From Haladaptatus pallidirubidus (GTDB lineage: Archaea; Halobacteriota; Halobacteria; Halobacteriales; Haladaptataceae), in NCBI RefSeq assembly GCF_020700235.1, contig NZ_CP085305.1:186001-250000 (forward strand): DNA of 64,000 bases, in the 5' to 3' direction. Positions 36,017-45,294 of this stretch are shown in pieces. Below the pieces are notes generated by a model, which made no database searches, was not told the DNA's origin, and saw only the letters and a list, made by a program, of their open reading frames with translations. The position numbers were made by a program, and so were the translations under genes. The stretch's first letter is position 1; each line of letters begins with the position of its first letter.

Positions 36017-36494
36017 AAGCTTTCACTCACACTAGTAGTACGTCGTCAATCATAATAATTGTTCACTATTGCGAGATAGGTTTTGAGCGAGCCAATTATC
36101 ACCACAATCTAAGCTCAATAAATAACAGCGAGTCGGAAAATTGAAAAATAGAGAGGACTCGGTTCGGCAGTTCTGTACGCCCGGTTCTCATGCATGGCCA
36201 AGAGGGGAAGCCACTAAGGCCATTACACTCCATTGACTTGACGACCAGCCCATCAACGATTTGAGGAGTTTCACGAACAAGGCAACCTCGAACGCCGCAA
36301 ACTCAGTCTTCGCGTCGTCATTTGGTGGATTCCCGGGGGTAGCCATTCGATGAACTACTACGAGTGTTGAGAGTGGCCAAGGTCAACGAGACAATGCACC
36401 ATCAATCGGCGATGGTCGAAATCGATCCCCTCTGGAGAAGGTTAGTGTACGACACCATATATCAAATAAAAACAAAACAAAGCATACAAGCGAT
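36017..36494. other. intergenic region with decayed sequence
   Basis: 36180-36360 has open frames on both strands (plus: RFEEFHEQGNLERRKLSLRV; minus: AKTEFAAFEVALFVKLL), neither complete. The string ACGCCCGGTTCTCATG at 36178-36193 recalls the 3' strand of a group II intron domain V, but the matching 5' strand is not intact. No confident call. Confidence 0.25.
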
Positions 36495-36764
36495 ATGGGA
36501 AAACCGAATAGTATGGATCTGCCATCGATCGCTGATGGAATGTTTCTCCTTGCTGCAGTCGGGACGGCTATCGTTGCAGGGTATCAGGGCATTGTCGGCA
36601 GAAATTATGCGAAAGCACTCCAGACAGGTGCGATCAGTATCTTGTGGCTGAGTGTGATACTAATCAATGGGTACTTCGACATTCTCGTTTCGATTATTGC
36701 TATTGGAACTCTCGTTTTAGTTTGGGTTCTCACACAAAACAAACGAGAGATTCAGCGGCCTTAG
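36495..36764 (+). CDS. small three-helix membrane protein
   Basis: 89 aa with hydrophobic segments near residues 14-32, 45-58 and 62-80 and a short basic tail (TQNKREIQRP). MDLPSIADG six codons in is an alternative start. I do not recognise the family, although small membrane proteins of this size are common in haloarchaea. Confidence 0.5.
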   Translation: MGKPNSMDLPSIADGMFLLAAVGTAIVAGYQGIVGRNYAKALQTGAISILWLSVILINGYFDILVSIIAIGTLVLVWVLTQNKREIQRP

Positions 36765-37058
36765 TCGGGAACAATACCGCTAAGGATAGTATTCAGGAAA
36801 GTGGCAGTTACTGACGAACTTGACCACGTTTTTACTCGGGAAGCTGGTCCGAGGAACATCAAACAATCCAGCATTGGTGGTGATAGTTTCAAGACCTCCG
36901 TAACGTTCCGAGTATACATCCAGCAAAGCGCTGTATAGCTCGGAGGAGAATCAAATCTAGATTTGGACAGCGACGTTCTCGCCGACCTGATGGACATTGC
37001 GAACGAACATGGACTTCTACTCGAAGGCGTCCAAGAATTGTACAAGTTCGAAAGATAG
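36765..37058 (+). pseudogene. coding remnant interrupted by an amber codon
   Basis: In the frame that continues directly after the TAG of the previous gene, sequence reads VAVTDELDHVFTREAGPRNI, then SFKTSVTFRVYIQQSAV, a TAG at 36936, then LDSDVLADLMDIANEHGLLL and EGVQELYKFER to TAG 37056. Composition is protein-like and haloarchaeal. There is no clear start codon. Family unknown. Confidence 0.35.
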
Positions 37059-37072
37059 CATTGAACTCGGGG

Positions 37073-37501
37073 CTAGCTCTGGGTTTGGCGGATAAACTCA
37101 TCGAGTCGTTCTTCAATGAGTGCCGCAATGCGTTTGCTATATTGCCAAAGTACTGCGTTGAGTCGCTCTTCGGTCTCATCGTCAATACCATCGTTTCCCT
37201 GAAGGACGGAGTCTTTGGTGACCTGAGGGTGATACACGCAAACGATCTCGATTGAACTGTCTGAACCCGTGGCACCAGCGGTATGGATTCCGTACTGATC
37301 GATACCCCACACACCATCGCCACCCTGTCGTTCCATCGCAGAGTCGAGCGCATCGAGACGTTGCAATTCCTCGGAGGAGAGGATTGGAGCGTTACCTTCG
37401 AACAATTCACCGTATGCCTGTATCCGAGCACTGTTTATCCACTATTCCAACTGGGAACGCGCTCTTAGTACGAGCTCCCGTTCGTCTGGAAATTCGGCCA
37501 T
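37073..37501 (-). pseudogene. DUF7539-like gene with an in-frame amber stop at codon 20
   Basis: From ATG 37501 the frame reads MAEFPDERELVLRARSQLE, TAG (37442-37444), then WINSARIQAYGELFEGN and on to the end (GGDGVWGIDQYGIHTAGATG, VCVYHPQVTKDSVLQ, AVLWQYSKRIAALIEERLDE). Total 142 codons with one stop. The sequence before the stop is clearly part of the same protein, so an automatic call starting after the stop (TTG at 37405) would be wrong. It resembles a small conserved haloarchaeal family (DUF7539, from memory) without known function. TAG may derive from CAG. Confidence 0.6.
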
Positions 37502-38421
37502 GCAATCTAGACGCGTGGGACATCAATCAACGTTTGTACGACACCTCCGGTCGGCGGGCATAGTGACGGTGGCTCTGAAATGAGCGAGAAAACTCTCGCT
37601 CGTGTTCGCTATCGTTGGTGTCTGTACTAGAGCGTTTGGAAGTATGGACTCCTTCTAGAGAACTCGATGAGAGTCAAAGCTTCGTTTTTGAACGTTGGAC
37701 GGGTCGACAGCGACGGCTTTAGACTATTTTCGTCTGGTATGATTTCGATTGGGAGATTCGCGTGGCGTCGTCATTTGGATACCGCTCCTACAGACGATCA
37801 TAGACCACTCTCTTGTCGCAGACAGTAGATTCATCTCACGTATAGGTGTGCTTTTGAAAGATCGCATGGAGATGATCCTCCAGCATCTCCACGAGGTCGG
37901 GATTGTAGGCCAATGGTCAGAGACACTCCCCGACGACTACGGGATTGATAGATAGATGTTTAGTTATTCACTGCTTGATACTGTACTCCGTGAAACGTGG
38001 GTTTTAGGTTAGTGTTAGCCGTGAATTACCCACGTTGTCGGGCAACATATGGAAGATGAAACCCGACGCTCGATATTACGGTCGGTTCGACTACATTTTT
38101 CGGCCAATATTTTACAAAACAAATTATCAAATACTCAATTGAACGCAATGCTTGTTACAGTGCTATTTGAGTGGACGCGTTCTCATCCCTGTCGTTCATG
38201 GGGCACACGCTGATTTGCAACGCGTTCGGCTTCGAACAGCGCCGGTACGTACCGGCGAACTCGTCGAAACTTGGGGCGAACACCAATAGATCGGACGGGT
38301 ATACCGTAGGAACGATGGCTATCACGTCCTAGAAGAGATAGTCGAGTGGTTTCCGGCGTGAGTTCCAAGGAGTCCAAGGTGGCGACCACAGCGTTATCCC
38401 ACTCATTCCCCTAGAGACAGT
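37502..38421. other. intergenic region with a short remnant
   Basis: A plus frame at 37749-37955 reads LLKDRMEMILQHLHEVGIVG, then QWSETLPDDYGIDR before a stop, without an ATG; it looks like the C-terminus of a lost winged-helix protein. Elsewhere no supported gene; 38050-38150 is AT-rich. Confidence 0.3.
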
Positions 38422-38808
38422 ATGGCAGACACGAAAAAGAGCCGAAATAAGCAAGCACGTGACGAAGAAAACCGCCAGCGAGCATGGGAAGTTGAGCAGG
38501 CGCGTGAACGTATCGACGAAACCGAACCGCGTGATCAGCAGGGTAAAGCGAATGAGACCCAGTACGAGGAAGACGAATATTCAGACTCGCCTCATGTGTG
38601 TCACCGTCGTGAGTGCGACGAGATAGCGAGGTTTGTCGTCCTCGAACGGTACCAGGAAGAAACCGGCCATGGGACAGTTAAATCGGAAGCAAAGCTATGT
38701 CGAAAGCACACTGCCGAAGAAAGTCCCACGAATCTTGACGACGCTTCTGCGGAGTATTTGTTCCGTGTTGATCCATTACCAGAAACAGCCGATGGTGACC
38801 CGGTGTGA
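38422..38808 (+). CDS. charged haloarchaeal protein with putative zinc site
   Basis: 128 aa. The first 60 residues are highly charged and helical (KKSRNKQARDEENRQRAWEV, EQARERIDE). The rest has VCHRRECDEIARFVV and KLCRKHTAEE, giving Cys/His pairs that could bind zinc. Very hydrophilic, so probably cytoplasmic. It stands alone. No function known. Confidence 0.6.
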   Translation: MADTKKSRNKQARDEENRQRAWEVEQARERIDETEPRDQQGKANETQYEEDEYSDSPHVCHRRECDEIARFVVLERYQEETGHGTVKSEAKLCRKHTAEESPTNLDDASAEYLFRVDPLPETADGDPV

Positions 38809-39480
38809 TTTGTTGCGACGGGAGCAAGCTGTCGGACCATTCCTAAATGTCACTCACTCTCATCGTTTAAACCGTCCTTCAGTAGAGGACGATCACTGTT
38901 TGCCGACTCGCGAGAGTTCCGAAACGAACCGCTCGTATTCCATATAATCGAGAAGAAACCGGGGCGTCTGCCCGAGCCAATCGTTCGAATCCTATGTTGA
39001 TATCTCCCGCCTAGTAGTCGCCCGTTCCTCCACTGTAACACGGGTTAAGAATATTCGATCGTCCCCTCACTTGCCAACGGCACGGATCTTGCGACCACTT
39101 TGTACCGTTACATCAACCGTTCATCACCATTCCGTCGACACTCATTGTAGTTCTCATGTTAACGTGTCTGTTTTTCCTTCGTTCCTCGCCGTTGGCAAGG
39201 ACGTGCCCGATGAGGCGCTCGTTGGAACCGACGTATTGTGAGCACCCTCTATCGAGCAATCGCGACGAGAACAGATCGGGAACATTTCAGCTGTCGTATC
39301 CCGACGATGACGAGTACGAGAAGCAAAGGGGTACGCTCCATTACCGCAAGGGTGAAGACGCATTCTACCGCCATATTGCCCTTCGAGGTTGGGCAACGGT
39401 GAGCTTGCCCTTAAGTCTGGGATGTCGGATCCGAGTGACAATCACTCGACCGCCGAATTTCGGCCAGAAGGGGAGTCATG
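38809..39480. other. intergenic region downstream of cimA
   Basis: Open frames exist on both strands (plus: DDDEYEKQRGTLHYRKGED; plus, other frame: SDNHSTAEFRPEGES and stop at 39478) but none is complete. It may include transposon-derived sequence ending at the hairpin 39486-39505. Confidence 0.3.
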
Positions 39481-39485
39481 ACAGG

Positions 39486-39505
39486 CCCACGAGTTTACTC
39501 GTGGG
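39486..39505. terminator. perfect hairpin at the cimA stop
   Basis: CCCACGAG-TTTA-CTCGTGGG, 8-bp arms with a 4-base loop. The loop carries the cimA stop codon (TAA on the minus strand). The following TAGCTGA resembles the ends of haloarchaeal tnpB elements, so it is either a transcription terminator or a transposon end that supplied the stop. Confidence 0.4.
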
Positions 39506-41039
39506 TAGCTGACTCGGTAACCGTAACGGATCTCCGATCGGTTTCGAGAAGCTGATTGAAAGCGTTGAGCATGGCCGTGACGCTAGCACGAGTGATGTCT
39601 GCGTCGCTTGCGTTCACCGACACCGAATGGTCGCCTTGAGACACCTCGACTTCTACGGTGACGAGTGCGTTCGTCCCTCCGGTAATCGCATCGACGTGAT
39701 ACGATTCGAGCGTCGCATCGATGTCGAGAGCTTTTCGTGTAGCGGTAACGGCAGCATCGACAGGGCCACTTCCGACACCACTGGCAACGTGCTGCTCGCC
39801 ATCGACGGCGAGTCGAACGCTCGCGGTCGGTGTCGCACCACCACTAGTGGCAGTCAGATCCAATAATTCGATAGGCCGGTCACGTTCACGTCCTTGTACC
39901 TCGTCTGCGATCGCGAGCAGATCAGTATCGGTGATGCGTCGTCCCCGTTCACCAATCGTCTTCACTCGCTCTACGATGGTGTTTAGTTCGTCATCGACCA
40001 CCGCAACGTTGTGTTCGTCCAATGCCGAACGGACACCTGCCCGACCGGCGTGTTTTCCGAGCACGAGTCGGCGCTCACGGCCGACAGTACTCGGAGGATA
40101 CGGCTCGTACATCGCCTCATCTTTAAGCGTCCCGTCAGTATGGATTCCCGATTCGTGTGCGAAGGCGTTCTCGCCGACGACGGCTTTGTTCGGCGCGAGC
40201 GGAACGTCGGTCGCCGTCGCAACCGTTTGTGCGAGGTCGTATAATCGTTCGGTGTCGACCGTCTCGACGTTGTACCCATGGTCGAGTGCGACGGCGACTT
40301 CCTCCAGAGCAACGTTACCAGCGCGCTCGCCAATTCCGTTGACGGTCGCGTGGACGAGATCCGCTCCGGCCTCGATACTCACCAGTGCATTCGCCAAAGC
40401 TAGCCCGAGGTCGTCATGAGTATGGGTGCTCGTTGAACCGAGCGGCGCGAGCTCGGAAACGGCGGCCGCTGTGTGTTCCGGAGTCGCGTGTCCGACCGTA
40501 TCGCAGTAACAGATGCGGTCAGCACCGGCGTCGATGGCTGCACCCATCAGTCGTTCGAGGAAATCGAGGTCGGCGCGTGAACCGTCTTCACCGAGAACTT
40601 CCAGCCAGAGACCGTGATCCTTGGCGTATTCGGTGAGATTGACTGTCGTTTCGACCACTTCGTCGCGTGTCGTTCCGACTTTCCCTTCGATATGGCGGTC
40701 GCTCGCCGGAACCACGAGATTCACCCCATCGACTCCGCAGTCGAGCGCAAGTTCGATATCGCTCTTGACCCCGCGGGCGAAGCTCGTTACCATCGCGTCG
40801 AGATCGAGGTCAGTTACCCTCGAAATCGTTTCTCTTTCGCCGGTTCCCGTGCAAGCGCTGCCAGCCTCGATGACACTGACGCCAGTGGCGTCGAGCTTGC
40901 GCGCGATCTCAGCTTTGTCGGTGGGGGTAAGCGATATCCCCGGCGCTTGTTCACCGTCACGGAGCGTGGTGTCGAGGAACTGTACTTCAGAATCAGAAAG
41001 TGTGTTTGGTTCGGGGAGTACCCCGAATAAATCGATCAC
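39495..41039 (-). CDS. cimA: citramalate / 2-isopropylmalate synthase family enzyme
   Basis: 514 aa, normal for the LeuA/CimA family. Catalytic TIM barrel: VQFLDTTLRDGEQAPGISL near residues 18-36, THTHDDLGLALANALVSIEAG near 207 (metal-binding HxH), GIGERAGNVALEEV near 237. The C-terminal 140 residues are the LeuA allosteric dimerisation domain. The reaction condenses acetyl-CoA with pyruvate (citramalate) or 2-oxoisovalerate (isopropylmalate). Haloarchaea commonly use a CimA of this type for isoleucine; without a leuBCD neighbour I cannot exclude LeuA. It stands alone. Confidence 0.85.
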   Translation of the reverse strand: MIDLFGVLPEPNTLSDSEVQFLDTTLRDGEQAPGISLTPTDKAEIARKLDATGVSVIEAGSACTGTGERETISRVTDLDLDAMVTSFARGVKSDIELALDCGVDGVNLVVPASDRHIEGKVGTTRDEVVETTVNLTEYAKDHGLWLEVLGEDGSRADLDFLERLMGAAIDAGADRICYCDTVGHATPEHTAAAVSELAPLGSTSTHTHDDLGLALANALVSIEAGADLVHATVNGIGERAGNVALEEVAVALDHGYNVETVDTERLYDLAQTVATATDVPLAPNKAVVGENAFAHESGIHTDGTLKDEAMYEPYPPSTVGRERRLVLGKHAGRAGVRSALDEHNVAVVDDELNTIVERVKTIGERGRRITDTDLLAIADEVQGRERDRPIELLDLTATSGGATPTASVRLAVDGEQHVASGVGSGPVDAAVTATRKALDIDATLESYHVDAITGGTNALVTVEVEVSQGDHSVSVNASDADITRASVTAMLNAFNQLLETDRRSVTVTESATHE

Positions 41040-41214
41040 TGGTCATGATATCCACTTTGGTGTGGCATCCAGACGTATATAATACGTACGAGTCTGGCAG
41101 ATATTGCACGTCGAGGAGGGAAACGCCATCTTCGGTGGCAGTACGACACGGTGCTCAACGCGAAGATGGTAGCAAGGACTGATATCAATAGCTACGCAGT
41201 GAGTGCAAGAGTCA

Positions 41215-41335
41215 TGCGACGAGAAAAAGTGGCTGATCCCCGCCTAAAGGGTAGCGCTTTGCAAATACAACGGTTTCCGTAGGGAACGCAGTCTCGGCAG
41301 TCGTTGATTTGGAACAGCCCGTCCCAATCTGTTTG
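41215..41335 (-). mobile_element. TnpB C-terminal tail and right-end remnant
   Basis: The minus strand reads TAETAFPTETVVFAKR, close to the C-terminal tail I recall from haloarchaeal IS1341 TnpB proteins (SAVETALPT-type phrase followed by SAKRV), and then CTACCCTTTAGGCGGGG, a right-end-like motif. No catalytic part is left. Confidence 0.45.
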
Positions 41336-41391
41336 AGACCGCGAGAGAGGATGTTCCCACTAGGTCTGCTTTCAGACGAGTGGAAGAAGGG

Positions 41392-41772
41392 TTAAATCAG
41401 GTATTCATCGCTGGGTACACCCTCGAGGATGGTTTCGAGTCGGGAATCTCCCCAATAGCGTACCGTTTCACTCCGCTGATCGTATTCGAGCACACCAGCA
41501 TCTGCGAGTCTCGGCAAGTGGTTGTGAAGCAAACCGATTGTAACTCGCTTACGGCGCTCAGCCGAAAATTCCCCTCTCTTCGGATCTAAAGAGACGATAT
41601 AGTCAATAAGGTCATCAAAGCTAGCACTATCGATCATTTCTCGATCGAAGTACGTAATGATTGCATAACGATGTTCATGCCCCAACAGGCCAAGTACTTG
41701 CTCCTTGGAAAGGTTTCCTGAACCGGTCGATTGTCGCGTACTCATAGATTCCAATTGTAAATCATTCTCCAA
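41392..41772 (-). CDS. DUF7344 protein (copy 3)
   Basis: 126 aa; an alternative ATG at 41745 (MSTRQSTG) would give 117. Core: LSKEQVLGLLGHEHRYAIITYFD, FDDLIDYIVS, RVTIGLLHNHLPRLADAGVLEY and VRYWGDSRLETILEGVPSDEY. It lies 33 bases downstream of the PAS-GAF-HTH_10 regulator on the same strand, so the two may share a transcript. Presumed regulator. Confidence 0.75.
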   Translation of the reverse strand: MENDLQLESMSTRQSTGSGNLSKEQVLGLLGHEHRYAIITYFDREMIDSASFDDLIDYIVSLDPKRGEFSAERRKRVTIGLLHNHLPRLADAGVLEYDQRSETVRYWGDSRLETILEGVPSDEYLI

Positions 41773-41805
41773 AAGCAGTAGCCCTAAACAGTTAGGAACG
41801 AGGTG

Positions 41806-44271
41806 CTAGTCCAATGTCTCCGCTTCTCCAAAGAACGCTGCCAAGAGTTTACGCTCGCTCGCTCTCAGATGCTGGTGGAATGTAGGCGCCGAAACCCCGA
41901 GTGAATTTGCGACCTCTTCGCCAGTACTCTCACGTGGCCACTCGAAAAATCCGGCATTGTATGCTGCCGTCAAAGACGCTTGCTGACGGTCGGTTAACTG
42001 ATGTGTGATACGGGCATGCTGTCTTCTGAGTGGCGGGAGAGAACGCTTTATCTCCTGTTTCATCGTGAGATGAGCATTTGGATGAATCGACTGTACAGCA
42101 TCCGTGAGCGCACGGATATCAGCATCGGCAGGGGCTTCAGCAACGAACGACCCCGTCCCTTCAGTCACTTTTGCGTGTTTAATGCGAGCACCCCGTTCGA
42201 TTAGAACTTGTGGGGAAGTCGATGCTCCTACGAACACGATTTCAAGCAAGCTGGACTCCGACTCCGCGCTGATACAGCGAGCCTTTTTAACGATCGATTG
42301 CTGGCGTGCCATCTCGAGAAACGAGTCGACTGGAGCGTTCTCCAGTGTGATATAGTAGAGGAGTTCTTTATTTGTCGAGGGAACGAGATCTTCGAGCGTA
42401 ATTGAACACTGTAAGTCAGCAGATGCAGTGATAAAAAATGCTGTCGTCTCGGTGAGATCGAATGTGAGCTCGTAGTGGCTATCCGTATGGAGTAACTTCT
42501 TACTCTCTGCTGCGTGAATCGCGTAGCCAATTGTCTCGCTTAGTTCTTCGAAGACAGCTTGCTCTCGTTCGCTGAATGCGTCAGAGCGGGATGCATGAAC
42601 GACCAACACACCATACGTTGTTTCGCCATAGACGAGCGGTACACACAACACCGAACGGTAGCCATTAGCAAGTGCTTCTTCTCGCAATAAATCGGGAAAT
42701 CGGGGATCAGATTCGATTGACCGAATCAATTGGAGTTCTTGTGTCCGAATTGCTTCGGCAGCACCTCCGGTACTCGTCTCGGCCGAATCTGCTTCGTCAA
42801 GTAGATCGAAATAGATACCATTCATATTTGCACCGGTACGAGGCTCAATGCCCCCGCTCGGCAACGATCGTTCGCCGATGAATGCGTCCTGGTAGAGATC
42901 GGACGCAGCGAGTCGTTCACAGACGCTTGTCTCAATCTCGTTCCGCGTTGTCGTTCGAACGAGCGTTTGATTGACCTCACGGATGAGTCGGTTAATTCGA
43001 TTAAGCGTTTTGAGGTGGTCACGGTGCTGTTCGATAGCTTCTTCGCGTTCTTTCCGGTCAGAAATATCCTCGCCAACGAGGATGATGTATTCGAGTTCAC
43101 CATCTGGAGACCAAAGCGGAGCAGCATTCAACGAAATCCAACACCGCTCTTCGTCTGCTCGCTCAAGAACTGCTTCGTAATCATAAACGGGAAGACCAGT
43201 ATCGATGACTTCTGCCAGCAGACCGTCGTTTGGATCAATAGGTCGATTCTCGGAATCGTAAAGCGTAAAATCATTATATAGTGATGGAAGGCGCATTAAC
43301 TGATTGACGGAGACCCCAAGAATCTCGGCGACTTGTTCATTCGCCCGAACCAATTGTCTGTCTGGTGTGAAAACGCCGATCGCAATCGGACTCGTTTCGA
43401 GGATTCGTTCGGTGAGATCTCGTTCATGGCGAAGCTCTTTTTTACGTTCTTCTCGGTCGGAAATATCCCGAAAAATGCCTTGGCCGATGGTTTTGTCGTC
43501 TAACTCGGTGACACCAGAGCTAATCTCGACAGGGATTCGTTCGCCGTTGTCGTGGATAATGTACTGGTTCACACCGTGCTGAATCACATCCGTCGAATCA
43601 CCGCGGACGCCATCGCGTTCGACGTGTTCTTGGAAAATTACCGTATACTGTTCTTCTTGTTCTGGCGGATGTAGCTCCGACTGATGTAGCCCACAGAGCT
43701 CTTTACGTGACTTACTCGTAAGCGATACTGCAGCTTGATTTACGTCCTCGATTATCCCGGTTTCAGCGTCTGTAATGAAGATTGCGTCAGGAGCTGTTTC
43801 AATGAGTTTCGCGTACTTCTCTTTGGTATTCTTGAGTTCAGTTTCTCGCTGTTTTCGTTCCGAGATATCACGAACGAGTGCGGTGAAGAGTCGCTTTCCA
43901 TCGTACTGGTGTTCATAAAATGAGAACGCTAGGGATAGCTCAGATCCATCTTTATGTAACCCAATTCGTTCAACATACTCATGATCTGTCTCTTGTGAGT
44001 CATCGTGAACGAGTTGCTGGAACGATGCACGATAGGCGTCACGGAGGCGGTCGGGGAACAATTCAACTATCGATTGACCGACGAGGCCATCGTCAAACCA
44101 TCCAAAGAGGCGTTCAGCCGCGCGATTTGAGAATACGATGGTTCCGCTTGAATCGAGGGTGACAAAACCATCGAGTGCATTTTCAACAAGGTCACGGAAA
44201 AAGGTGGTTTCAGTACCGAGATGTGCTGTGAACTCTTCAGAACCTGGGTTGTGATCGGGTTGATGAGTCAT
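41806..44271 (-). CDS. PAS-PAS-PAS-GAF-HTH_10 bacterio-opsin-activator-like regulator
   Basis: 821 aa one-component sensor. PAS1 at about 22-140 (DLVENALDGFVTLDSSGTIV), PAS2 at 145-270 (LIETAPDAIFITDAETGII), PAS3 at 285-405 (ILETSPIAIGVFTPDRQL), each followed by 'DISDRK' linkers; GAF at about 430-600 (SVLCVPLVYGETTYGVLVVH); BAT/HTH_10 output at the C-terminus (LTDRQQASLTAAYNAGFFEW, GVSAPTFHQHLRASERKLL). There is no kinase domain, so sensing is coupled straight to DNA binding. The signal may be redox or small-ligand, inferred from PAS/GAF only. Confidence 0.88.
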   Translation of the reverse strand: MTHQPDHNPGSEEFTAHLGTETTFFRDLVENALDGFVTLDSSGTIVFSNRAAERLFGWFDDGLVGQSIVELFPDRLRDAYRASFQQLVHDDSQETDHEYVERIGLHKDGSELSLAFSFYEHQYDGKRLFTALVRDISERKQRETELKNTKEKYAKLIETAPDAIFITDAETGIIEDVNQAAVSLTSKSRKELCGLHQSELHPPEQEEQYTVIFQEHVERDGVRGDSTDVIQHGVNQYIIHDNGERIPVEISSGVTELDDKTIGQGIFRDISDREERKKELRHERDLTERILETSPIAIGVFTPDRQLVRANEQVAEILGVSVNQLMRLPSLYNDFTLYDSENRPIDPNDGLLAEVIDTGLPVYDYEAVLERADEERCWISLNAAPLWSPDGELEYIILVGEDISDRKEREEAIEQHRDHLKTLNRINRLIREVNQTLVRTTTRNEIETSVCERLAASDLYQDAFIGERSLPSGGIEPRTGANMNGIYFDLLDEADSAETSTGGAAEAIRTQELQLIRSIESDPRFPDLLREEALANGYRSVLCVPLVYGETTYGVLVVHASRSDAFSEREQAVFEELSETIGYAIHAAESKKLLHTDSHYELTFDLTETTAFFITASADLQCSITLEDLVPSTNKELLYYITLENAPVDSFLEMARQQSIVKKARCISAESESSLLEIVFVGASTSPQVLIERGARIKHAKVTEGTGSFVAEAPADADIRALTDAVQSIHPNAHLTMKQEIKRSLPPLRRQHARITHQLTDRQQASLTAAYNAGFFEWPRESTGEEVANSLGVSAPTFHQHLRASERKLLAAFFGEAETLD

Positions 44272-44582
44272 GGTGATATGCGGTGGTGTAGCACCATTTG
44301 ATGAAAGAGATGAAGATCGAGAACCAATATAACACTTTGGATGGTTTCATCCACTGTGGTTCGAATCATGGAAAATTTGAAGATCGACAGGCTGTAACCG
44401 GTTTTCATAGGTATAATTACCGTCTCACACCCTCTATAGGCTCATTTTCTCGATAGGAAGTCGGAAATATTTATCGCGTTCCTAGGATTTCAACCTCCAG
44501 TGGAGCTTCGCAATGATATATTCTGCGAGTTAGACGTGCGTCTGACGAATATATTTGTGGCTGGCATCCGATACATTTTTCA
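44272..44582. other. divergent promoter region
   Basis: About 310 bases between the HTH_10 sensor and the small RHH gene. A TATA-like GAATATATTT lies near 44543-44552, about 30 bases before the RHH start. No gene inside. Confidence 0.4.
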
Positions 44583-44741
44583 ATGAACCAAGATTTACTC
44601 GGCATGGACTCGGTCACTCTCGAATTCACGGACGAGGAACTCGAGCAAATCGATGAAATTGCGTTTGCTCACCATCGGGAGAACCGTGATGCAGCAATAC
44701 GTGACCTCCTTGACGAGTGGTTAAAAGACCGTAATAAGTGA
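44583..44741 (+). CDS. ribbon-helix-helix (CopG/MetJ-type) small protein
   Basis: 52 aa. After a short leader (MNQDLLGMD) it has one beta strand SVTLEFTDEELEQID and two helices (EIAFAHHRENRDAAIRDLL, then DEWLKD), the classic RHH fold in which the strand pairs to read DNA. An internal start at MDSVTL would give 45 aa. Such proteins are often antitoxins, but there is no toxin gene directly downstream, so a stand-alone repressor is more likely. A TATA-like box about 30 bases upstream supports a leaderless transcript. Confidence 0.65.
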   Translation: MNQDLLGMDSVTLEFTDEELEQIDEIAFAHHRENRDAAIRDLLDEWLKDRNK

Positions 44742-44883
44742 TTCAGATAAGGAGCAGCGAGATCATAAACCATCAAAGGCCACTTTCGTTGACTAACTAC
44801 TGCTGCACCACAGCAGGGAGTGACATAACCGTTCTATTTTTGCTATCCCCTACAATATATTTTTGAGAATCCCAAACTGTAAT

Positions 44884-45213
44884 TCACGCCGATTGAGCGT
44901 TCATAGGCATAGCTTCGAGAAGTGTTTCAAGTTTCGTCCTTTTCCGATAGCGAATATTCTCGTTCTGGCGATCGTATTCGATGACTCCGTAATCAATGAG
45001 TTTCGGAATGTGGATATGAACAAGCGAGAGCCGTATCCGTTTGGCCGTCGTTGTTTTATCACTTTTCTCGTGGATGTGCGCAACAAACTCATCGAGGCCG
45101 ACAGCGTCAGCGCTCTTCATTTGGAGGTAGATGAGAAGTTGGCGCCGATACGAGTTAGATAGTATCTTAAATGATTCACTCAGTGAAAGCGAAGGGCGGT
45201 CATGATGGGCCAT
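44884..45213 (-). CDS. DUF7344 protein (copy 4)
   Basis: 109 aa from the ATG at 45213. Core: LSESFKILSNSYRRQLLIYLQ, VGLDEFVAHIHEKSD, RIRLSLVHIHIPKLIDYGVI, EYDRQNENIRY and LETLLEAMP. On the same strand and 82 bases downstream of the BAT/HTH_10 gene at 45295-45966, the same arrangement as copy 3 with its HTH_10 gene. Presumed regulator. Confidence 0.75.
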   Translation of the reverse strand: MAHHDRPSLSLSESFKILSNSYRRQLLIYLQMKSADAVGLDEFVAHIHEKSDKTTTAKRIRLSLVHIHIPKLIDYGVIEYDRQNENIRYRKRTKLETLLEAMPMNAQSA

Positions 45214-45294
45214 ATTGTGGTTATAGTAAGCAAATTGTACAAGCACTTAGGCTGTTCAAACGGCGTATTTTTAACTAACCGCGAACGGAACAAC

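Noticed and set aside
36178..36193. Group II intron domain V
   Set aside because: Only the 3' strand-like string is present; the 5' strand is mismatched and there is no reverse transcriptase frame nearby.
40621..41082. 153-aa and 138-aa plus-strand frames over cimA
   Set aside because: Antisense shadows of a well-conserved enzyme; no start signal or domain.
44583..44741. Toxin-antitoxin pair with the RHH protein as antitoxin
   Set aside because: No toxin-like gene lies directly up- or downstream; the next gene is a DUF7344 protein on the other strand.
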